The notes under the pieces are model-generated. The model was given only the letters and a program-made list of their open reading frames with translations. It did no database searches and was not told the origin of the DNA. Below are positions 55,763 through 64,000 of a stretch of DNA of 64,000 nucleotides, one piece after another; positions within the stretch are counted from its first letter, which is position 1; the number at the start of each line of letters is the position of its first letter. The translations under genes were made by a program, and so were the position numbers. This DNA is from Conus ventricosus (Eukaryota; Mollusca; Gastropoda; Neogastropoda; Conidae), in the NCBI GenBank assembly GCA_018398815.1, contig CM031628.1:4804470-4868469 (forward strand), in the 5' to 3' direction.

Positions 55763-55765
<3 letters not shown>
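55190..55765. repeat. Large palindrome, about 275-bp arms
   Basis: The left arm is about 55190-55469 and the right arm 55487-55765, with a 17-base loop. Near the centre the arms agree almost perfectly (GGAGCAGGCAATACAAATAT and its complement). Away from the centre only the right arm degrades: longer T and C runs, then substitutions, ending in a 40-base G run (55757-55791). Confidence 0.9.
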
Positions 55766-55793
<28 letters not shown>

Positions 55794-55899
55794 GACACTC
55801 ACCCCCAGGGATCTTCCATTGTCGAGAGTTTGGAGAGCCCCCCCTCCACATGAAGGGGCCACCGTGGGCAGACTCACAGGGGAACCGACTTCACGTGCA

Positions 55900-56075
55900 C
55901 AATCCCCTTTGGGATCTGGTTCTTCAATAAAATAAATACATAGTAAATACTTTGCAAAAAATTTCCCCTTCGATCTGGTTTTTTAAATAACATAAAAAAA
56001 ATAAACGCATAAACAGTTTGCACAGAATTCCTTTAAATTGGTTCTAAATAAAATAAATAAATAAAATAAATACTT
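55900..56075. repeat. Degenerate A/T-rich tandem repeat, three units of about 55-60 bp
   Basis: GGATCTGGTTCTTCAATAAA, ATAAATACATAGTAAATACT, TTGCA repeated with losses. Confidence 0.75.
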
Positions 56076-56077
56076 TG

Positions 56078-56592
56078 CACACAACACACACACAACACAC
56101 ACCCATACACACGCACGCAGCGCGCGCACACAAAAACTCCCACCCCCCCAACACAACTAACACACACACACCACAACCACACAAACACACACCAACCACA
56201 AAGGACACACCACACACACACACACACCCCCACAAACAAAAACCCCCCAAACCCCACAAACAAACCCACACACACACACACACACACACACCCACTCTCA
56301 AACACCACACCACACACACACACACACACAACACACCCCAAAACACACACACACACACAAACACCCACACCACACAACACCACACACACACAAACACACA
56401 CAAAACACACACACACAACAAACACACACTCACAAACACACACACCCCCCACACACACCACAAACACACAAACAACACCACACCACACTCACAAACACAC
56501 ACACAAACCACATACACCACACACACACACACCACACACCACACACAACACACACCACCACAAACACAAACACACACACACACACACATCAA
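56078..56592. repeat. CA microsatellite, error-rich
   Basis: About 510 bp of ACAC broken by many irregular extra or missing bases (CCCC, AAA, CCAC). Confidence 0.9.
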
Positions 56593-57900
56593 CCTAAGGA
56601 AAACACTGCAGCGAAGCAAGCGCGGGTCAAAGGGGTGTAGAATTTAAGGGGGCAGGATAAATCAAAAAAGCCCCGACTTTGGAGATGGCCAGAAACCAGC
56701 ACCTGTGGGAAAGGCTTTTTCCGCCAATAAAAACGGGAGACTTTGGGGGCGTGAAAAAAAAGTGATGGGCTACGTCAGCACCAATCCATCTTCAACATTT
56801 GGTTTTTTGTGTAGAGCCTCAAGATGCCTTCAGAGAGTCCTAGGATCCGCCTGTGTCACAGCGAGTGTTCTCTAAAAAAACAAAAATCAAACTATAACAA
56901 GTCACCCCAAGCCCAATATATCGAGACGAGCAAAACGTACCAGTTTCTTTGTCTATGCTGATTAACAAAAATAAAATTAAGCAACATCGCACTAAAACTA
57001 CAAAAATTAAAAAATAATTCCGCGCTCCTTGCACGGCAATCCCAAAGAAAAAAAAAAACTTCATTTTGCCCCCTTGATCCTCAAAAGTAAAATAAAAATC
57101 TTCATTTTGGGGGGGGCCCTAGATCTCTAACGTAAAATAAAGTCAAGATTGCCACAAAATGCATCTCATTTAAAAAAACAAATTGAACGACATTTTTGAG
57201 ATCTGAAATTTTGCTTTTTCATTTTAATTTCCCCCAATATTTTACTGTACCGGGGCCTGAATTTGGCCATGCTTTTTCGAATATCGAGTGCGCCCCCCTT
57301 GTTGAAATTTGCCCCAGGGGCCAACAGTTGTTTTGCACATTTTTTATTTTATTTTTATTTAACAGGCGCTGGGACCACCTTTTTTGAGTGACCAGTTTTT
57401 TAGGAAAAAGAAAAAAGTTCTTCATTTTTGCACTAGATCCTCAAAAAAAAATAAAGATCTTCACTTTGCACCTAGATCCTAAAAAGTAAAAAAAAGTCCA
57501 TTTTGCACTAATCCTCAAAAGTAAAAAAAAGTTTTCCACTTTGGCACCTGATCCCAAAAGTAAAAAAAGATTTTCTTTTTGCCCCTGTCCTCAAAGTAAA
57601 AAGGTTTCACTTTACCCAGACCTCAAAAGTAAAATAGGACCTTCAGTAGGCAAAAAAAGCTAAAAGTAAATAAAAATAAAAAAAAGGAAGGTAGTTTTTG
57701 GGTACAAAGTCAAGATTTTTTTCTTTAAAGCAAAACTGATCTTCTGTGAAAAATTTTTTATTATTTCCCTTTGACGAATACCGTGACACCCCTGTAGGGC
57801 CTTTTGTGTTTGGGGGGCTAAAAGCAATTTTTAAACTTACTAACTTTTTTCACTGAGGTTTACCTCCCTTATTAAAAAACGGGAACAAGGGTTACCCCCT
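56593..57900. other. Low-quality-looking sequence with a 35-40-bp A/T array
   Basis: At 57050-57640 units of TTCATTTTGCACTAGATCC + TCAAAAGTAAAATAAAGATC repeat about 12 times with many irregular indels. The rest has no gene. Confidence 0.6.
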
Positions 57901-57939
57901 AAGCTAATTTACCAAAAGTTTGTCAGGCGAATGTTTTTT

Positions 57940-59620
57940 TTGCAATGTGGTTGTGGGGGTTGTTGGTTTTGGGGTTGGGGGGTTTTTGGGTGTTATTTTG
58001 TGTGTGTGTGTGGTGTGTGTGTGTTGTATGTGTGTGTGTGCGTGATGCGTGCATGTGTGTAATATGTGTGAGTGTGGTGTCTAAGTGCACCGCTCACCCA
58101 TGTGTTTGGTGTGTGTGTGGGGGTGTGTATGGTGTGTGTGTGTCTGTTGTCGTCGGTCCCAAAACCGCATATGTGTCTGTTGATGTTGTATCGTGAAAAA
58201 TGTGTGTTTGGTATGTGTGAAATTTTGCTTGGCTTCGTGCTTTTGGTATGAAGAGAAGAAAGAGAGGTGGGGGGTGGGGGGTGTGGGTGTGTGTTTGTGG
58301 GGGGTTGGGTTGTTAAAAACAGAGACAGACAACACACACAGAGAAGAGCAACAGTGACCCAGTCGACAAAGACAACGACGGTAAAACTTAAGTTTACTCA
58401 ATAAATAGTTTCATTCAGAAATTGAAAGACAATTTTTTGTGAGATTTCTTAATAGCTAAAACACAACTTTTTGTGTAACAGTATCGGGACATAGAACAAT
58501 CATTTTCATTTGTGTAGGGTCCCTTTGCACACTGAAATTTTTAAATAAAAGAGAAAGTGTGCACTGATTGATTACTCTGTGTGTGTGTAGGGGTGGGTGT
58601 GTGTGTGGTGTGTTTTGTGTGTGTGTGTGTGTGTGTGTTTTTTTTGGGTGGTGGTGTGTGTGTTTGAGTTGGTGTGTGTGCGTTATGGGTTTTGAGTGTG
58701 TGTTTATGTGTGTGGGTGTGTGTGTGGGTGGTGTGTGTGTGTGTGTGTGTGTGTGGGGGGGTTTGTTTTTGGGGGTGTGGTGTGTGTGGGGGTGTAGGGG
58801 GTTTTTGAGGTGTTTTATGTGGTGTGTATTGTGAGTGTTGTTTGGTGTGTGTTGGTGTGTTGTTTGTGTGTGGTTGTGTGTGTGTGTGTGTGTATGTGTG
58901 TGTGTGTGTATCCCTGTCTGTCTATCTGTTTGTGTTGTATATTTGTGGTGGGGGAGTGTGCTTTCGTGAGCTGTGTTTTTAACTTTTGTGTGTGGTGGGT
59001 GGTGTTTGGTGTGTTGTGTGTGTGTGTGTGTGGGGTGTGTTGGTGTGGAGAGAAGGAGAGAAGGAGAGGAGCGAGAGAAAAGGGGAAGAGAGAGAGAAAA
59101 AAAGAGGAGAGAAAAAGAGAAAGAGGAGGGGAGAAGAGAGTGGTGTGTGTTGTGTGGCGTTGTGGGTGAGAGGAGTAGAGAGAGAGGGGAAGAGGAAGAG
59201 AGAAGAGAGAGAGAGAGTAGTGTGTGTGGGGTGTGGTGTTGTGTGTGTGTGTGGTGTGGCGTTGCGTGCGTGCGTCATGACGGCATGTGTGAAATGCGGG
59301 CATGTGAGAGAAAATGTGTTGTATGTGTGTGTGGGGTGGTTGTGGGGTGGTGGATCTGTCTGTTGCTGTGTCGTATGGTTTGTAGTGTGTGCGTGGGTGT
59401 GTGTGTGTGTGTGTGGTTGTGTGTGTTGTTGGGGGGTGTGTGTTGTGTTCTGTGTGTGCAGAAAAGATCCTGACTAAAAGGGACAGGGGGACCAATAAAT
59501 GGGTGTGTAAAAAGGGGAAGAAGAAAGAGAAAAGGGGAGAAAAAAGAAGAGAAGAGAGAAGAAGAAGAGAAAAGAGAGAAGAGAGAGAAGAGAGAGAAGA
59601 GAAAAAGTGAGAGACGAATT
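57940..59620. repeat. TG-rich and GA-rich low-complexity block
   Basis: Irregular (TG)n at 57995-58160, 58575-58910, 58985-59040 and 59220-59460. (GA)n lies at 59045-59215 and 59510-59610. Long ORFs here are low-complexity artefacts. Confidence 0.85.
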
Positions 59621-59634
59621 TAAGAAAAGATAAT

Positions 59635-59695
59635 GTTGTTTATAGCCCCCCGACCGCAGAGGGCCCATCAGGGCTGTCACCACGAAAAATCAACT
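59635..59695 (+). mobile_element. Short dispersed element, fragment c
   Basis: TAATGTTGTTTATAGCC, CCCGACCGCAGAGGGCCCATC, AGGGCTGTCACCACG matches the reverse complement of the copy at 40742-40806. Confidence 0.6.
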
Positions 59696-59699
59696 CCCA

Positions 59700-59700
59700 G

Positions 59701-59731
<31 letters not shown>

Positions 59732-62700
59732 TTTTTCACACATCCGTTAAATGACATCGTCACAAACAAAACCCAGAAACTTTGTTAAAAATCCTTCTTC
59801 CGTAAAATCTCAAATCAAGAAAAATGTAAATTTTCTAAAAAACCCCCGGGGATACTCAGGGGGGGACATCCCTAAACGGGTTTCTTCAGGACCGCTGTAA
59901 AATGTTTGTGTCCACATCGGCAAGTCCCAACATCAAAAAGAACAGTTCATTGTAGGGGGCATGACATAATACACGACTTCTTCACTCTTTAAAAGGTAAG
60001 AAGGGGGAAAAATAGAAGGGGCCGGGGTGTGCACCGGCACAGAACTTTTCCCTCTTTACGACCCCCCGACGTAAGGGGAGGAGTTTTAAAAGGTTGGAGG
60101 GATCTAAAGAGTTTGTTATTCGTCTGGTGTTCCAATCCCCCCGCCAGAGGTCCCCAACAACTCTTTTAATTTTGGGTTCACATCGAGCAGGGTTTAAAGG
60201 TTGGCAGTTTTCTCCTTGTGGGTTCTTGGCAAAACGATCAACCTTTTTCGCCCCGCCGTCCCAACAGGGCCAGGAACCCAACAAATAATGTTAAAACCGT
60301 CCGCCTTAAATTTGCAAAAAATAAAAAAAAAGAAAGTTCTGGACTGAATTTTTGCGGCCGCTAGGGCCCCCAAAAGCTACAGCGAATCCGACAGAACAGA
60401 AAGCCCCCCTCAAAGAAGGGGGAGTTATCTTCAAAGCCATACTAGAGCAAAAGTTCAGCAGAATAACAAACATTAAAGGGAATGTTCCAACAAAATTGAA
60501 AGGACCCCCAGGCAGTAGGCGCACGGGCCCACTCCATCCTCGACTTGGAACCCGTCATGAAAATTTTTGATGGGATGGGTTTTGGAACGAGCTCGCATAC
60601 AAACCTTGTACCCAAGAGCGGGTCGACCCTTTTCGGAAACGTAATAAAAAACAATCCGGGGGAAAAAGGCCCAAAAGGGTTGACCCCGGAAATTTGGAAA
60701 AACGGAACTACCCCCGGGCTATACCGATTCCGCACTGAGGCTGCAACGAACCAAACGGGGGAATACATTTCGGGTTTTTTTTAAACTATTTTGGAACGGA
60801 GGTCAAAAACACAGTCATACAGGTTTTCTGGGGTTCTGAGAACATCTGTAATAATTCAAAGACATTTTCCCTCGTTGACAGGAAGGTTCACCTGCCCTGC
60901 TAAAGGCTTACACAGGGGGGGGTGCGGGAAAGCTCCCAAAACAAACAACCCTTTAGGTGGATAGGGTAGATTTTAGGTAAAAAACTTTCGGAGCCTACAC
61001 AGCCAACCGTAGTCCGTTTGGAACGGACCCAAAACTGTAGAGGTCAACAAAGTTTTCTTTTCGGCCCCGTCGGTTTTGCTACGACCGCAGAATATTTAGG
61101 GCCCTTTTGGGAACATTTTGAGGTTTTTTTAAAAGGCGGAAAAATTAATTTTTTGGGCAAAAATGATCCCAAAATTTGCCTTTTAACAGCGGGGTGGGGA
61201 TTTTCCCCACTTGAAGTTCCGGGCGGAAAAAAAGACGGAAAAAATGAAGTGAATAACTGGGGTTTTTTTTACAGAAAAAGGTAAACCGTTTTTCAACCGC
61301 CCCCAGATGGTTTTATCTAGCAAAACTGGAGCCGCGTGGACACTCGGGTCAGGCTTTCCGTTGCGTAGACAGCAAAATCACCCCAACAATGAGCATCTGA
61401 ACCCGTGAACTATTTTACAAAATTTTTGATTTTAATACTAAAGGGCAGGGACAGTTGCTCCCCTTGGGAAAACCCAACTCCGGGTCGTGGACATCAAGAG
61501 AGTGGTGCCCCCCGACCGAAAAATGTGTTCGCCAAAAAATTTTTAATAAAAAGCGGAAAATACCCCGAAAAACCCGATCGTGGAGTCATGAAGTTTTCCC
61601 GCCCCCCGGTTGGGATCGTAGCCCCTCCCAATCAAAAAAAAATGCCCCTGCATGCTGTTGTTCAGAAAGGCGTTTTCCAATGTAGTTCCGACGAATCAAA
61701 TGGGCAACTGTCTACGAGTTTGCGGAAACCCACTGTTTTTGCCAAAAGGCCTCGTTTTCGAGTTTCCCATGAGCCACATTGACCATTTTTTTCCTCAATT
61801 TTCAGACACGCTGTCAAAGCTTGGAGGTAGTTAGATGGATAGAAAAATCTTTTCCAGGGTTTTGGGGTTGGAAATGAGGCTTTCCGCCAAAAGGGGGAAA
61901 GCAACCTGAGTCCCCCCGTGGTTTTATCCTGTAACAGGATGTTCAGACCTTTTTCGGGGGGATGTTTCAATTTTTAATGAATGTCAACTATACCTGGAGA
62001 GGAATCCTGCAAGGAGTAAGGCAATTTCAGTTTTGTTTAATGTGAAAGGAAAATTTTAGTCTGCCATGTTTTTCGGATGAAAAAATTCGGGTGATTTTTT
62101 TTTTTAGGGCTTTGTTTTTGACAAAAGGACCGATTTTTAGAAGAGGGGAATTCTTTTCAATGGTTGAAGCAAGCAATTAGCAACTGGGTTTCTTCTCTGT
62201 TATTAAAGAAACCCCCAAAATTAGAGGTTCCGTGGACAGTGTTCTTCCCTTTGATTTTTTTTAAAGATGTTCCACACTTTTTTCTTTGAAGTTTTTGTCC
62301 CTGGGGCAGAAGCTTCACCCGGGCCGCGTTTTCTATTTAAAAGTGGCTTTATTTGACAGATTTTTGATGGCTCGGCGTTGGGGGCCGAAGGTCGTGGGAA
62401 ACCGCGCTGGCCCTTTTTGGATTTTAAATTGTTGGGAACTGAATCAAAAAAAGGGTGTTTTTTGGGATTTTAAGTTTGCGGAAGACACTGGAATACAGGG
62501 TTTAGCACATTTTAAACATAGAGAGTAAAATTCTGCTGGGGGCCGGGCCGAAGAAAATCATGTCCTGAACTCCTTGGAAATAGTGGCTGCAAAAAGATCC
62601 AGTTTGCTTTCTTTTAATTGAGATCTGAGAACAGAGACATGTGCAGTTAAAACAGGTTTAGAAGGGCGGAAATGGACTTCCTGCAGATGCAGGACAAACC

Positions 62701-64000
62701 CCCTAGTCCGACCCGCGAGGGGGCACAAACCGACAAATCTAAAAACAAAGGGGAACCGGGAAAAGTGGGGATAATTCAATCCGTCGTTTTGAACATAAAT
62801 CCAAAACCGAAAGGACTCCTCAAGAGCAACCTCTGGATGACGCGACCTACCCAAAGAGGGTTTTGGACCGTTAAAGTCACCCCAAAAGCAAAAAGGCGAG
62901 GAATTCTTCTATCAGACTGACAGGCCCGACGACAAACCGGACAGAATAAATAAAGAGAACGATTTTCACGCTGTGGGGGTGACTTCCCCAGCAACAGCTT
63001 GAAGGGAGGGAGACAAGCGAAAAGGGCTATCAGTAAGTTTTTTTTATGAAAGGGCAACACCGCCCGCCGTCCCCCTGGATGTTTGTGCGGGTTTTTAAAG
63101 AAAATAAAGCAGAAAGAGTAAAGGTCTTCTGGTTTAATTTGAGTTTCCTGAACCCACACGGAAGGTTTTATAAAAGGGACAAAAGCTGCACTCCTCAAGT
63201 TTGGGTTTTTGTCCACGGGGTATTCCCCCAAAGGAAATTTTTTTATCCATGGTGCAGAGGGGGGGAAGTCATCTTTTTCTTTAACGCTGGTGCAAAGGTG
63301 AAATTTATTTGGGTTTGTATGGACTGTGTTGTTTCAACCCTGCAGACTTGCCAAAGGGAAGAAGGGGTCTGGGTTTGGGGGGACGGGGGAGTTTTCCCTT
63401 AATCTCCACCCCTCCCACTGGGTTGAACCCTTTCCCGCACGGGCACTGGGCAGAGGAGTTTGGGGGAATTGCTGGGTTTTTTTAACTGCCCGCAGCGATG
63501 TTTAAATGCTGGGCATCGAGGGGGGGCGGATTTTTTTGCTCACCCCCCAAAGGGGAGATTTTGGGTTGGGAGGTGGTGACCTGCTTCCACCCAGTTGACA
63601 TACGTACTTGCTGTTTCGAAAACGTAAAGTCATCAGTCTGACAGCAGACGACGAGTGGAAACTGTGGGGCTTTCCTTTCGCCAAAAAGGAAGAGGCTTTT
63701 GGCGTCGAATGCCCCCCAACCTCTTCGGGGCCCAAAAAAGGGAAAATTTTTTTTTTTCAGTTTTGATTTTTGAATAGCGGGTTCCCGAATCCAAAGAGGA
63801 CATTTTGGGAAGGAGGGATGGTTTGCCACCGCAGTTTCACAAATTTCGGAACTTGACACGGCCCCATGGGTTTCCTCAGCAAACACCGATACCTCTTTCC
63901 CGAACAGGGGCCCGACAGGGCCAAAACCCGGCACCGAAGCACCTCAACGGGGGCGGGAAATTAAGAACACAAATTAAAAAAACCAACTTTTATGACCGAG
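59700..64000. other. Unassignable sequence, unusual base texture
   Basis: Dense short homopolymers (AAAA, CCCC, GGGG, TTTT) in nearly every codon-length, no repeats and no ORF with recognisable content on either strand. Short ORFs up to 151 codons were examined and match nothing known to me. The N-terminal exons of SC5D would be expected in this direction but are not visible. Confidence 0.5.

Noticed and set aside
60000..64000. Degraded coding sequence, including N-terminal SC5D exons
   Set aside because: Short ORFs on both strands were inspected; none has histidine clusters, membrane segments in the right order or splice sites that fit.

Overview
This is animal nuclear DNA: intron-rich, with GT-AG introns, long TG/CA microsatellites, very many minisatellites, tRNA-derived SINEs, a 5'-truncated non-LTR retrotransposon, a Tc1/mariner element and a hAT-like element. 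Two metazoan genes are recognisable. The repeat content suggests a lophotrochozoan, plausibly a gastropod or other mollusc; this is an inference from repeat style, not a diagnosis.

Gene 1 (+ strand, 3631-21645) is the cytoplasmic kinase part of a receptor-type tyrosine kinase in seven exons (3631-3796, 6104-6214, 8932-9136, 11519-11632, 14124-14235, 16238-16333, 21456-21645). Exon phases agree at every junction. It encodes about 331 residues ending in TAG at 21643. Extracellular and transmembrane exons were not found and probably lie to the left. The catalytic loop reads YYR where HRD is expected, its Asn is Arg, DFG is SFG, the third Gly of the glycine loop is Thr, and the alpha-C Glu position is Gln. 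It therefore looks like a pseudokinase.

Gene 2 (- strand, 51624-50641) is the C-terminal half of lathosterol oxidase / sterol C5-desaturase (SC5D), in two exons carrying three histidine clusters. Upstream exons should lie to the right but were not found.

Layout: 1-342 21-bp array; 1118-1905 foldback elements with a hammerhead-like core; 2470-3630 array ending at exon 1; 4101-5435 hAT-like element in intron 1; 6545-7470 SINEs in intron 2; 7960-8931, 9337-11518, 14465-16237 and 20990-21455 are arrays running into the acceptors of exons 3, 4, 6 and 7; 16316-17975 is an array of the exon 6 donor; 21646-38050 mostly unique A/T-rich sequence with small arrays, perhaps partly 3' UTR; 32505-33690 60-bp satellite; 38065-46500 large minisatellites; 50641-51624 SC5D exons with a junction-derived array between them; 52078-53594 Tc1 element inside a 31-bp array; 54495-55086 LINE fragment; 55190-55765 large palindrome; 55770-64000 low-complexity, homopolymer-rich sequence of doubtful quality with no recognised gene.

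The most unusual signal is that tandem arrays in both genes are built from a splice junction: intron end plus the first 15-40 exon bases, or exon end plus intron start. Intronic minisatellites are thus made of decoy splice sites. Second, coding segments repeatedly show single-base losses that break an otherwise good reading frame, so either residual long-read indels remain or these genes are decaying.
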